Part shown: positions 1 to 7,994 of the stretch, in pieces
Numbering within the stretch: the stretch's first letter is position 1
Layout: the number at the start of each line of letters is the position of its first letter
Assembly: GCA_942492735.1 (NCBI GenBank)
Contig: OW818648.1
Coordinates: 3,038,001-3,102,000, forward strand
Length of the DNA: 64,000 nt
Reading direction: 5' to 3'
Source of the DNA: Sporobacter sp942492735
GTDB taxonomy: Bacteria; Bacillota; Clostridia; Oscillospirales; Oscillospiraceae
Position numbers and translations under genes: made by a program
The notes under the pieces: model-generated
Seen by the model: only the letters and a program-made list of their open reading frames with translations
The model's database searches: none
What the model was told of the DNA's origin: nothing

Positions 1-431
1 TGGGGATCGGATATCTCATCACAGACGACGATGAGCGGCGCTTCATTTCTGTCTTTTGCAATCTGGAGTATTTCTTCGATGCTGACATAGGGTTTAACCG
101 AAGCGAGAGCAATGACGCCCTGATGCGCGTGTGTAACGCTCATCGAATCAAGTTTTCTTTTATCAGCTTCAACAACGACTGTTCCTGCTTGACGGGCTTG
201 TGACGCTATGTGCCCGAGTGACGCATCCGTCTCCCCTTTTACAATATAAACTTTATCGATCGGACGTCCGGCACGCAGTGCTTCAATGACGGCATTACGG
301 CCTTCGATGATGCCGCCGACGTCTTCATCATCTTTCTGCGCGGACTTTTCAGCGCCGGACTCCTCCCTTTTATGGTAGGGATCCATATGCTTCTGTATCG
401 GCTTACGGCGGTTGAACGTGCCGTCACTCAT
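1..431 (-). CDS. rlmB: 23S rRNA (guanosine-2'-O-)-methyltransferase RlmB, N-terminal part
   Basis: The gene runs off the left edge; only the first 143 codons are present. The start at 431 follows an AGAGGTAAC ribosome site. A charged linker of about 40 residues precedes GIIEGRNAVIEALRAGRPID (about residues 41-60), the substrate-binding domain signature of the SpoU/TrmH family, followed by THAHQGVIAL. The visible part ends as the SPOUT catalytic domain begins (LIVVCDEISDP), so the SAM-binding knot is outside the window. The family 2'-O-methylates a guanosine in 23S rRNA. The RlmB/TrmH-like assignment is secure at family level; the exact target base is inferred. Confidence 0.85.
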   Translation of the reverse strand, partial: MSDGTFNRRKPIQKHMDPYHKREESGAEKSAQKDDEDVGGIIEGRNAVIEALRAGRPIDKVYIVKGETDASLGHIASQARQAGTVVVEADKRKLDSMSVTHAHQGVIALASVKPYVSIEEILQIAKDRNEAPLIVVCDEISDP

Positions 432-475
432 ATTTATGTTACCTCTTTTGTGATTAATTAATATTTCCCAACGAC

Positions 476-494
476 GGGCGAACACAGTTCGCCC
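476..494. repeat. Short dispersed palindrome of the GGGCG...CGCCC family
   Basis: GGGCGAACACAGTTCGCCC is an imperfect palindrome flanked by CTACGC. Related palindromes occur at 4643-4740, 4962-4982, 5703-5797, 47785-47805 and 54761-54781, all outside coding sequence. Confidence 0.6.
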
Positions 495-517
495 CTACGC
501 GGTGTTTTTGGTATGCC

Positions 518-602
518 GTGTTACGCGGCACAGGAGACAATCCTCAGTCGCCAAGCGACTTTTCCGAAGTCGCATTGCGACAGCTCCTTTCAAAAGGAGC
601 CT
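518..602 (+). repeat. Dispersed repeat A, copy 1
   Basis: About 85 bases beginning GTGTTACGCGGCACAGGAGA and ending in AAGGAGCCT, containing nested small hairpins built on GTCGC/GCGAC and CTCCTTT/AAAGGAG. A second copy lies inverted at 4796-4881 and matches at most positions by eye. It fills most of the rlmB-metK gap. Short ORFs across it are fortuitous. Confidence 0.7.
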
Positions 603-686
603 GTGGGATTAGGAGCGGCGCACATTTCCTTGCGCGGGGGCAAGGGGCGCAGCCCTATTCCTTTATTGGGCGGGCGGGTGGGTATT

Positions 687-1847
687 TTAGACTGAGGCTT
701 TGATCTGCTCGACCATATCGAGTCTTTCCCAGGGGAGGTCAAGATCATTGCGGCCAAAATGTCCGTAAGCAGCGACCTGTCTGTAGAGCGGGTTTAAGAG
801 CCCGAGGTAGGAAATGATTTTGCTCGGTCTTAAATCAAACAGCCTGCCGATGATATCTTCAATCTTCTCATCCGGGATGACACCCGTTCCGCGTGTGTCG
901 ACTAGAACGGATACGGGGCACGCAACGCCGATAGCATATGCCACTTCGATCTGGCATGCTTTGGCGAGCCCGGCCGCAACGATATTCTTTGCAACATATC
1001 TTGCCATGTATGCAGCGCTTCGGTCAACCTTTGTGGGGTCTTTACCGGAGAACGCGCCGCCGCCGTGGCTGGCATAACCGCCATACGTGTCGACAATGAT
1101 TTTTCGTCCGGTCAGTCCGGAATCACCGACCGGGCCGCCTGTGACAAATCGGCCGGTGGGGTTCACAAAAATTTGTGTGTCCTTTGTGATCAGCTTCGAC
1201 GGAATAACCGGTTTGATGATGCACTCAATAATACTCTCACGCAAATCCTTTATGCTGATGTCCGGATTATGCTGAGCGGAGACGACAATTGCCGGACAGC
1301 TGACGATTTTTCCGTTGCCGTCATATTCTACCGTCACCTGGCTCTTACCGTCTGGGCGCAGGAATGACAGTTCCCCGGTCTTTCTGGCCTGTGCCAGTTT
1401 GCGGGCCAAGGCGTGCGCCATGGAAATCGGTGCCGGCATATACTCCGGCGTCTCGTCACACGCGAAGCCAAACATCATGCCCTGGTCGCCTGCGCCTTCT
1501 TCACTTGCATCGTCATAAGCGTTGTTGACACCCATCGCGATATCAGGGCTCTGCTCCTTGATTGAGGTCAAAATGGCGCAGCCGTTATAATCAAATCCAA
1601 GTTCTGGGTTTACATAACCGATTTGCTTTATCGTTTCCCGGGCTATACCGGGGATATCGACGTACGTGTTTGTCGTGATTTCGCCCATGATAAGAGCCAT
1701 GCCTGTCGATACAATTGTTTCACAGGCAACGCGCGCGGACTTATCTCCGGCAAGGATGCTGTCAAGAACGGCATCCGATATTTGGTCGCATATTTTATCA
1801 GGATGGCCCTCGGTTACAGATTCAGAGGTAAAGATTCTATTTGACAT
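687..1847 (-). CDS. metK: S-adenosylmethionine synthetase
   Basis: Makes S-adenosylmethionine from methionine and ATP in the cytoplasm. The 386-residue protein has the family's normal length. It shows the N-terminal GHPDK nucleotide motif (residues 14-18), GAGDQG (118-123) and GGGAFSGKDPTKVDRS near residue 260, which carries the phosphate and metal ligands. The start at 1847 (MSNRIFTSES) follows GGAGG at normal spacing; an in-frame upstream ATG at 1880 has no such site. It lies downstream of citrate synthase but is separated from it by a terminator, so it is probably transcribed alone. I looked for a SAM riboswitch in the roughly 110-base leader and saw none. Confidence 0.97.
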   Translation of the reverse strand: MSNRIFTSESVTEGHPDKICDQISDAVLDSILAGDKSARVACETIVSTGMALIMGEITTNTYVDIPGIARETIKQIGYVNPELGFDYNGCAILTSIKEQSPDIAMGVNNAYDDASEEGAGDQGMMFGFACDETPEYMPAPISMAHALARKLAQARKTGELSFLRPDGKSQVTVEYDGNGKIVSCPAIVVSAQHNPDISIKDLRESIIECIIKPVIPSKLITKDTQIFVNPTGRFVTGGPVGDSGLTGRKIIVDTYGGYASHGGGAFSGKDPTKVDRSAAYMARYVAKNIVAAGLAKACQIEVAYAIGVACPVSVLVDTRGTGVIPDEKIEDIIGRLFDLRPSKIISYLGLLNPLYRQVAAYGHFGRNDLDLPWERLDMVEQIKASV

Positions 1848-1955
1848 AATTGATATCCTCCTTGGACATTTTCTGTACATTCTAAGCCACTATACCATAT
1901 ATTGATGATAACATAAAGAGCAAATTCATTAGATACTCATACATTTATTACATAA

Positions 1956-1996
1956 TAAAAGGTACTGCCGCTCGTTAACGCGCAGCAGTACCTTTT
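1956..1996 (-). terminator. Intrinsic terminator downstream of citrate synthase
   Basis: Inverted repeat with GGTACTGC / GCAGTACC arms, followed on the minus strand by TTTTATTAT. It starts 12 bases beyond the citrate synthase stop codon. Confidence 0.8.
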
Positions 1997-2008
1997 CATA
2001 TAAAGTTT

Positions 2009-3379
2009 CTATCTCTCATCCAATGGAATAAAGACTGCTTTCGGCGCAATTGCTTTGTATGCAGGCCTTATTATTTTATTGTTGTTGAATACCTCTTCGA
2101 TTCGGTGTGCGCACCAGCCGACCATTCGAGAAATAGCGAAAAGCGGTGTATAGAGTTCATGCGGCATACCGAGCATCTTATACACAAACCCGGAATACAT
2201 GTCGACATTGGCGCACATCACTTTTTCGACCTGCCTCTCTTCAGTGAAGGCAATCGGGGCAAGCCGTTCAACAGCTTCAAACAATTCAAATTCTTCAGAC
2301 ATGCCCTTTTTATCCGCGAGCGTTCTGGCCATTTCCTTAAGCGTTACAGCACGCGGGTCGCTCATTGTATATATTGCATGTCCCATGCCGTATATCAATC
2401 CATCACCAGCGGCCGCTTCTTTTCTGATGATTTTCCGAAGATAGCGCACGAGCTCTGCGTCATCTTTCTTGTTTGCCACATCTCTGTCGATATAAGCGAA
2501 CATCTCCATAACTTTCTGATTTGCGCCGCCGTGTTTGGGCCCCTTTAAAGACCCGACCGCAGCCGCTATGGATGAGTAAATGTCCGTTCCAGATGACGAC
2601 AAGACGCGGCAGGCAAAGGCGGAATTGTTGCCGCCGCCGTGCTCTGCATGAAGAACGAGACATAAATCAAGAAGCTGCGCTTCTTCACTTGTGTAGATAT
2701 TGTCCGGCCGCATGGTATATAGTAAATTTTCGGCTGTTGACAGCCCGTCTTTCGGTCTATGCAAAAAAAGACTTTCATTGTCATAATAATGCCTTTTTGT
2801 CGCAAATGCGTTTGAGACAATGATAGGGCATCTGGCAATGAGATGAAGCGCCTGATCCAGCTCTTTATAGATACAGTTAATATTCGTTTCGGGGTCCGGG
2901 TCATACGAATAAAGCGCCAGCACTGAGCGCGCAAGTTTGTTCATGATATCGGGACTTGGTGCTTTGATAATCATATCCTCTGTAAACCCGACAGGCAGAT
3001 TGCGGTACTCAGCGAGAAGCTGAATAAAGGAGTCGAGAGAAACTTTGTCCGGTAATGATCCGAAAAGCAGCAAGTACGCCGTTTCCTCGTACCCGAGACG
3101 ACCTTCACTGGTAAAGCCTTTCACGAGATCGGCCACATCAATACCGCGGTAAATAAGTTGGCCGGGAATTGCGACCCTTTCACCGTCCTGTAAATAATAG
3201 CCTCTGACATTTCCAATTCTGGTCACACCGGCCATGACACCGGTACCGTCATTATTTCTTAAGCCGCGTTTGACATCGAATTCACTGTAGACAGATTTAT
3301 CAACGCCGATAGACTGCTGTATTTCAGCAGCTCGTTTGTTTAAAAACTCTGTTGCATCAAATAACTTTTCAGCTTGCAT
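2009..3379 (-). CDS. gltA: Citrate synthase
   Basis: Condenses oxaloacetate and acetyl-CoA to citrate. The 456-residue protein carries the si-type signature: LHAEHGGGNNSAF with a catalytic His, GPKHGGANQKVMEM, and GMGHAIYTMSDPRA with the second catalytic His, followed by FTEERQVEKVMCANVDMYSG. An N-terminal extension of about 60 residues is usual for clostridial and eukaryote-like forms. Start 3379 (MQAEKLF) is chosen because AAAGGAG precedes it; the longer reading from 3421 would begin inside the promoter at 3413-3441. In an anaerobe this probably feeds 2-oxoglutarate and glutamate synthesis. A 2-methylcitrate synthase activity cannot be excluded from sequence. Confidence 0.93.
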   Translation of the reverse strand: MQAEKLFDATEFLNKRAAEIQQSIGVDKSVYSEFDVKRGLRNNDGTGVMAGVTRIGNVRGYYLQDGERVAIPGQLIYRGIDVADLVKGFTSEGRLGYEETAYLLLFGSLPDKVSLDSFIQLLAEYRNLPVGFTEDMIIKAPSPDIMNKLARSVLALYSYDPDPETNINCIYKELDQALHLIARCPIIVSNAFATKRHYYDNESLFLHRPKDGLSTAENLLYTMRPDNIYTSEEAQLLDLCLVLHAEHGGGNNSAFACRVLSSSGTDIYSSIAAAVGSLKGPKHGGANQKVMEMFAYIDRDVANKKDDAELVRYLRKIIRKEAAAGDGLIYGMGHAIYTMSDPRAVTLKEMARTLADKKGMSEEFELFEAVERLAPIAFTEERQVEKVMCANVDMYSGFVYKMLGMPHELYTPLFAISRMVGWCAHRIEEVFNNNKIIRPAYKAIAPKAVFIPLDER

Positions 3380-3412
3380 TTTGAACAACTCCTTTGTGTT
3401 GTAATGCTGATT

Positions 3413-3441
3413 ATCATACAACGCGAACTAGTAATTGTCAA
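3413..3441 (-). promoter_or_regulatory. Sigma-A promoter of citrate synthase
   Basis: Reads TTGACA, 17 bases, TATGAT on the minus strand, about 35 bases upstream of the chosen start codon. Confidence 0.8.
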
Positions 3442-3618
3442 CAAATATGAAAGAAGTATTTTGAAATATTGCATAATTGATATCTGCTCAGCTTTTCGAT
3501 TTATGTGTATATTTAACTTATTAGTATCCCTTGGTATAATTCCCATTTTATAGCAAATCCTACTAATAAATCCGGAAATAAGGATACGGATACTTGAATT
3601 TTTATGGAGGTTTTATTC

Positions 3619-4620
3619 ATGAAAGTAAGGAACAGCAAATCGGCTCGCGCTGTCATTGCGCTGTTGCTAGTGATGCTTGCGGGAGGTTTTCTGTGGGCTG
3701 GTGTTCCTGCTCTGGCTATGGGCGATGTGACGGCGGTTATTGCAAAAAATGCGAACCCCATAGCGGAGAACCAGGAATACAGCACATACAGAAACATCGC
3801 AATAAGAGGCTGCCTCACTGCGACCGATCCGGATGGTGATTATGTCACGTATGAAATATCCGACGTGCCTACTAAAGGCACCGTTCAAGCAAAAGCAGAC
3901 GGCAGCTTTGTTTATATGCCGCGTGAAAATAAGAAAGGTCAGGATAGCTTTTCTTATGTCGCCATTGACACCTACGGCAATATTTCAAACAAAGCGACTG
4001 TGTCAATTTTGATCAACAAGCAGTCGACTAAAATAACGTATTCCGATATGGCCGACAGCAGCTCGTATTACGCCGCTCTGGTACTTGCAGAGAATAATGT
4101 GTTTATCGGCGAAAAGCTCGGCAACGAGAATTTCTTCCGGCCTGACAGCACTGTGACAAGAGGTGAATTTGTCGCGATGTGCTTAAAGCTCAGTGACGCG
4201 GAAACGCTCGAAGGCATTACGCGAACCGGATTTTCAGACGATGAGAGTATGCCGATGTGGGTGAAGCCATACGTTTCAACAGCGCTTATGACGGGAATAA
4301 TCTCCGGATTTAAAAATGACGACGGAAAGCTCGTTTTCGGTGCTCAGGATCCGATCACCTTTTCAGAAGCAGCAGTCGTGCTGAACAATCTTCTTAAGAT
4401 ATCGGATGTCACAATTGTCAGCGCGACGGACCAGGCCACTTGTCCGGTTTGGTCATATCAAGCAGAGCTCAACTGCGCATCGTGCAGCATTATCCCGGCG
4501 ATGGGCACGGAATGCTCTACAAGCGTCACCCGGGCCGAAGCAGCCGATATGCTCGTCGCAGCGATGACCATCATTAAAGAACGCGACAACAACGGTTCCC
4601 TTCTGAACTGGGCAAAATAG
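3619..4620 (+). CDS. Secreted surface protein with Ig/cadherin-like and SLH-like domains
   Basis: A signal peptide (residues 1-33, hydrophobic run then ALA cleavage) marks export. Residues about 40-130 form a bacterial Ig/cadherin-like domain: TATDPDGDYVTYEISDVPTK followed by GTVQAKADGSFVYMP and GQDSFSYVAIDTYGNIS. The rest resembles S-layer homology repeats (TYSDMADSSSYYAALVLAEN, FRPDSTVTRGEFVAMCLKL, DPITFSEAAVVLNNLL), which in this class bind cell-wall polysaccharide. The start at 3619 follows TGGAGG; the ATG at 3604 overlaps that site. A TATAAT box lies at 3535-3540. It is a single gene. The exact ligand is unknown, and the last 60 residues, with two Cys pairs, are not recognised. Confidence 0.85.
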   Translation: MKVRNSKSARAVIALLLVMLAGGFLWAGVPALAMGDVTAVIAKNANPIAENQEYSTYRNIAIRGCLTATDPDGDYVTYEISDVPTKGTVQAKADGSFVYMPRENKKGQDSFSYVAIDTYGNISNKATVSILINKQSTKITYSDMADSSSYYAALVLAENNVFIGEKLGNENFFRPDSTVTRGEFVAMCLKLSDAETLEGITRTGFSDDESMPMWVKPYVSTALMTGIISGFKNDDGKLVFGAQDPITFSEAAVVLNNLLKISDVTIVSATDQATCPVWSYQAELNCASCSIIPAMGTECSTSVTRAEAADMLVAAMTIIKERDNNGSLLNWAK

Positions 4621-4642
4621 ATAATTACAAGGGTGACGCCTC

Positions 4643-4740
4643 CGTAGGGGCGGATTCCATATCCGCCCTTCCCTCGAGCAATCTTTTTTTCCTTGTTCAC
4701 ATGTCTGCCGCGGAGGGCGGATATAGAATCCGCCCCTACG
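4643..4740. repeat. Inverted pair of palindromic repeats
   Basis: CGTAGGGGCGGATTCCATAT... at 4643-4669 and its reverse complement at 4714-4740 differ at one base over 27. Each arm is itself palindromic (GGGCGGAT / ATCCGCCC), and the centre is a 44-base T-rich stretch. It starts 22 bases after the stop of the surface-protein gene and could also act as a terminator. Confidence 0.75.
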
Positions 4741-4795
4741 CTGATATTGCAGTTTTTGCGTAGTTGTGATTGGTGTATCGCCAGCAATCCTAAAA

Positions 4796-4881
4796 AGGCT
4801 CCTTATGCAAAGGAGCTGGCGGTATGCGATTTCGATGAAGTCGCTTTGCGACTGAGGATTGTCTCCTGTGCCGCGTAACAC
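4796..4881 (-). repeat. Dispersed repeat A, copy 2
   Basis: Reverse complement of the element at 518-602, from AAGGAGCCT back to GTGTTACGCGG. The 4621-5063 gap holds only this element, the inverted pair before it and a small palindrome after it; no gene is supported there. Confidence 0.7.
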
Positions 4882-4961
4882 CAACTCAGTTGGACAGACG
4901 CCCACAGGTCACCTCCTGCAAGAGCCAAGATACAACACTTTCCAAACCACCAAAGCACCGT

Positions 4962-4982
4962 AGGGCGGACAATAACCGCCCT
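4962..4982. repeat. Short dispersed palindrome
   Basis: AGGGCGGACAATAACCGCCCT, preceded by CCGT, is the same family as 4643-4740. Confidence 0.6.
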
Positions 4983-5063
4983 GCGGTTTATCATTTTTCT
5001 TTACACTTTTTCTCTGAAGCGGTAAAATGCATATAAAATAGATACGAAGGAATGATTTACTAT

Positions 5064-5651
5064 ATGACCGCTTCCATTACCCGCGAGAACGCTCTATCTT
5101 TACTGAAGCAATACAACAAAGAACCTTTTCACCTGATGCACGCCATGACTCTCGAAAGCGTTATGCGCTGGTATGCACTGAATCTGGGTTACACGGATGA
5201 CCAAGACTATTGGGCGCTCGTTGGGCTCCTTCATGATATCGACTTTGAGCTTTATCCCGATCAGCATTGCGTCAAAGCCCCGGAGCTTTTGAGGGCAGCA
5301 GGTGTCGGAGATGACATGATCTGCTCCATCTGCAGCCACGGCTACGGTCTCTGCTGTGACATCAAGCCGGAGCACGAGATGGAAAAAGTTCTTTTCGCCG
5401 CAGACGAACTGACCGGCCTTATCGGGGCCGCCGTCAGGATGCGCCCGTCAGCCAGCGCTTCCGACCTTGAGGTGTCAAGCATAAAGAAAAAATTCAAGGA
5501 TAAAAAGTTCGCCGCCGGCTGCTCCCGCGATGTTATTGAGCAGGGTGCTTTAATGCTCGGCTGGGAGCTGGACAAGCTTTTTGATTTGACAATTCAAGCG
5601 ATGCGAGACTGTGAAGAGAGCGTCAATAAACAAATGGCTGAGTTAACATAG
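5064..5651 (+). CDS. HD-domain hydrolase-like protein
   Basis: A 195-residue soluble protein with an HD phosphohydrolase core: an N-terminal His (HLMHAMTLESVMRWYA), the HD pair in VGLLHDIDFELYPDQH near residue 55, a later His (ICSHGYG) and the terminal Asp of the motif in AADELTGLIG. These are the metal ligands of this family, often acting on nucleotides or phosphoesters. The start at 5064 is favoured over the ATG at 5052, which directly abuts AAGGA. It stands alone between repeat clusters and shares a bidirectional terminator with proA. The substrate is unknown. Confidence 0.8.
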   Translation: MTASITRENALSLLKQYNKEPFHLMHAMTLESVMRWYALNLGYTDDQDYWALVGLLHDIDFELYPDQHCVKAPELLRAAGVGDDMICSICSHGYGLCCDIKPEHEMEKVLFAADELTGLIGAAVRMRPSASASDLEVSSIKKKFKDKKFAAGCSRDVIEQGALMLGWELDKLFDLTIQAMRDCEESVNKQMAELT

Positions 5652-5702
5652 GTATTAACGAGGGATACCGTCTTTCTCTCCCGCATTTACTTTCTCGTCT
5701 TC

Positions 5703-5797
5703 CGTAGGGACGATTCACGAATCGCCCACGCACCAGATAAAGCCGCCCGCATAATGTGCAGAAAAACGGTGGTCGATTCATGAATCGACCCTACACA
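5703..5797. repeat. Second inverted pair of palindromic repeats
   Basis: CGTAGGGACGATTCACGAAT at 5703 and GATTCATGAATCGACCCTAC near 5774-5794 are inverted copies with a few mismatches. The second contains the perfect 20-base palindrome GGTCGATTCATGAATCGACC at 5771-5790. The organisation matches 4643-4740. Confidence 0.7.
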
Positions 5798-5830
5798 TTA
5801 ATACTGCATATTACCTGTAATAAGGCTAAT

Positions 5831-5868
5831 AAAAAAGTGCCGCATCTTTCGAGGTGCAGCACTTTTTT
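5831..5868. terminator. Bidirectional terminator between the HD protein and proA
   Basis: AAAAAAGTGC...GCACTTTTTT arms with CGCA/TGCA extension; an oligo-T run follows in both directions. It starts 2 bases past the proA stop codon. Confidence 0.9.
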
Positions 5869-5870
5869 GG

Positions 5871-7118
5871 TTATCTCACTTGTCCGTTACCATAAATTAT
5901 ATACTTTGAACTTGTCAGCTGTTCGAGCCCCATGGGGCCTCTGGCGTGCATTTTCTGGGTTGAAATGCCGATTTCGGCGCCGAGTCCGAAGACTTGACCG
6001 TCTGTAAAGCGGGTTGAGGCGTTAACGTAAACGGCGGCGGCGTCGACCTCGTCTAGAAAACGCTGGGATTTCGGATAATCATTTGTTACGATGGCTTCGG
6101 AATGCTTTGTGCCGTATTTATTGATGTGCGCGATGGCCTCGTCAATGCCCTCAACGACCTTGACAGCCAGAATGTAATCGCCGAACTCAGTGTAATAATC
6201 TTCGTCGGATGCCGGAACGACGCTGCTGCCTAGAATTGCTTCCGTCTCGGCGTCCCCTCTGAGCTGTGTATCTTTCTTATCCAATAACACTTTCACCATC
6301 GGCAGAAACTCTTTTGCGATGCTCGAGTCGACAAGCAGTGTTTCGGCAGCATTACAGACCGAAGGCCGGGAGCATTTGGCGTTATAAATAATCTCGGCGC
6401 CCATTTGCAGATCAGCGGAACGCTCGATGTAAATATGGCAATTGCCGACGCCGGTTTCTATAACGGGAACCTTCGAATTTTCAACAACACTGCGGATGAG
6501 TCCCGCGCCGCCTCTGGGTATCAGCACATCGATATACTCTGAAAGCTGCATCACTTCAGTGGCACTCTCACGGGTTGTATCCTGCACAAGCGCTACGGAA
6601 TCCTCCGGCAGGCCTGCTTCTTTGATTGCCTGCCGCATAATCGCTGTCAGTGTATTGTTCGAGTTGAACGCTTCCTTGCCGCCTCGCAGTATGACGGCAT
6701 TTCCAGCCTTCAGGCAAAGGACAGCCGCGTCGACCGTCACGTTTGGCCTTGATTCGTAGATGATGGCGATGACGCCGAGGGGGACCTTCTTCCGGCCGAT
6801 GATGAGGCCGTTCGGACGCGTGGACATCTTATCAACCTGCCCGATGGGGTCTTCAAGCGCCGCGACTTCACGGACGCCTTCAGCAATACCATCAATGCGT
6901 TTAGAGTCAAGCGCGAGACGGTCCATAAGCGCGGCACTCATACCGTTCTCCTTAGCCTTTGCCATATCCTTTTCATTTGCTTCGATGATCGTCTCTTTAT
7001 TATCAACAAGCGCCCGACCTATTGCCTGGAGAGCTCTATTTTTCGCGTCTGTGCCGCATGTCATGAGACAGAGTGCTGCTGCTTTAGCCGCCGCGCCTTG
7101 CTTTTCTATGGCTGTCAT
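5871..7118 (-). CDS. proA: Glutamate-5-semialdehyde dehydrogenase (gamma-glutamyl phosphate reductase)
   Basis: Reduces gamma-glutamyl phosphate to glutamate-5-semialdehyde with NADPH, the second step of proline synthesis. The 415-residue length is standard. It shows the aldehyde-dehydrogenase-fold features GVIAIIYESRPNVTVDAAVL, GNAVILRGGKEAFNSN, and the catalytic-Cys region AKCSRPSVCNAAETLLVD. The C-terminal TDGQVFGLGAEIGISTQKMHA is typical of ProA. AAAGGAG precedes the start. It follows proB by 54 bases and ends the lysA-proB-proA transcription unit. Confidence 0.97.
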   Translation of the reverse strand: MTAIEKQGAAAKAAALCLMTCGTDAKNRALQAIGRALVDNKETIIEANEKDMAKAKENGMSAALMDRLALDSKRIDGIAEGVREVAALEDPIGQVDKMSTRPNGLIIGRKKVPLGVIAIIYESRPNVTVDAAVLCLKAGNAVILRGGKEAFNSNNTLTAIMRQAIKEAGLPEDSVALVQDTTRESATEVMQLSEYIDVLIPRGGAGLIRSVVENSKVPVIETGVGNCHIYIERSADLQMGAEIIYNAKCSRPSVCNAAETLLVDSSIAKEFLPMVKVLLDKKDTQLRGDAETEAILGSSVVPASDEDYYTEFGDYILAVKVVEGIDEAIAHINKYGTKHSEAIVTNDYPKSQRFLDEVDAAAVYVNASTRFTDGQVFGLGAEIGISTQKMHARGPMGLEQLTSSKYIIYGNGQVR

Positions 7119-7172
7119 ATATGATCCTCTCCTTTGATTAATTGCAGCTATACTGCAAAACCCTCGGTCGCC

Positions 7173-7970
7173 TTACAAGGTACGATGTTTAAACAGCGTT
7201 CCAACGCTGCCGCCGTCTATAATTGTGTAGAGGCTTTGTGGATTTTCACCGTTTGCAATAACCATATCAATGCCGCTGTCATTGGCGATTTTCGCGGCAG
7301 CCAGCTTTGTCGCCATGCCGCCGGTGCCAAAATCGCTGCCTGCGCCGCCCGCAAGAGCGATCACTGATTCGTCAATCTCATAGACGACAGGAATCAGCTT
7401 CGCATCGTTCTTTATTCTGGGATCGCTGTTAAACAGTCCGTCAATATCGGATAGTAAAACGAGCACATCCGCCGACACCAACGATGCGACAACAGCGGAC
7501 AGCGTGTCGTTATCGCCGAATATCTTGTGTTCATTTTCTATCTCTTCAATACAGACCGAGTCGTTTTCGTTGACAACCGGAATAACACCGAGTTCCAGAA
7601 GCGCTTCAAAAGTTTCGAGCAGATTTTGCTTAACATTCGGTCGGTCAACATCATCACGTGTGAGCAGAATCTGCCCGACCGTGACGCTATACTCACCGAA
7701 AAACTTATCGTAGATGTGCATCAGCTCGCATTGTCCGACGGCGGCAACCGCCTGCTTCAAGCGCAGGTCAACAGGCCGTTCCGGTAAATTGAGCTTTCCG
7801 CATCCGGCGCCGATGGCTCCGGATGAAACGAGGATAACCTCATGACCTTTGTTTTTAATATCGGCAAGCGTCCTGGCGAGTAAGTCAATATTTCTTAAAT
7901 TCAAGCCTTTTCCGCCATGACACAGCGTCGACGTGCCAACTTTTACGACAATGCGTTTTTTGTTTATCAC
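7173..7970 (-). CDS. proB: Glutamate 5-kinase (short form without PUA domain)
   Basis: Phosphorylates the gamma-carboxyl of glutamate, the first and feedback-controlled step of proline synthesis. Residues 1-265 comprise only the amino-acid-kinase domain: RIVVKVGTSTL, VILVSSGAIGAG, IPVVNENDSV, FGDNDTLSAVVASLVSADVLVLLSD and GTGGMATKLAAA. The C-terminal PUA domain of the approximately 365-residue enzymes is missing, as in many short ProB proteins, and the ORF ends cleanly at HRTL, so this is not a truncation scar. It sits 24 bases after lysA and 54 before proA. Confidence 0.96.
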   Translation of the reverse strand: MINKKRIVVKVGTSTLCHGGKGLNLRNIDLLARTLADIKNKGHEVILVSSGAIGAGCGKLNLPERPVDLRLKQAVAAVGQCELMHIYDKFFGEYSVTVGQILLTRDDVDRPNVKQNLLETFEALLELGVIPVVNENDSVCIEEIENEHKIFGDNDTLSAVVASLVSADVLVLLSDIDGLFNSDPRIKNDAKLIPVVYEIDESVIALAGGAGSDFGTGGMATKLAAAKIANDSGIDMVIANGENPQSLYTIIDGGSVGTLFKHRTL

Positions 7971-7994
7971 GACGCACGTCTCCCCTCTTTTTAT

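Noticed and set aside
1848..1960. SAM riboswitch upstream of metK
   Set aside because: The leader is short and AT-rich, and none of the SAM-I, II or III landmarks are visible.
4453..4905. 150-codon frame over the end of the surface-protein gene and the repeats
   Set aside because: Composed of antisense sequence and dispersed repeat A; the same kind of product arises from the other repeat copy.
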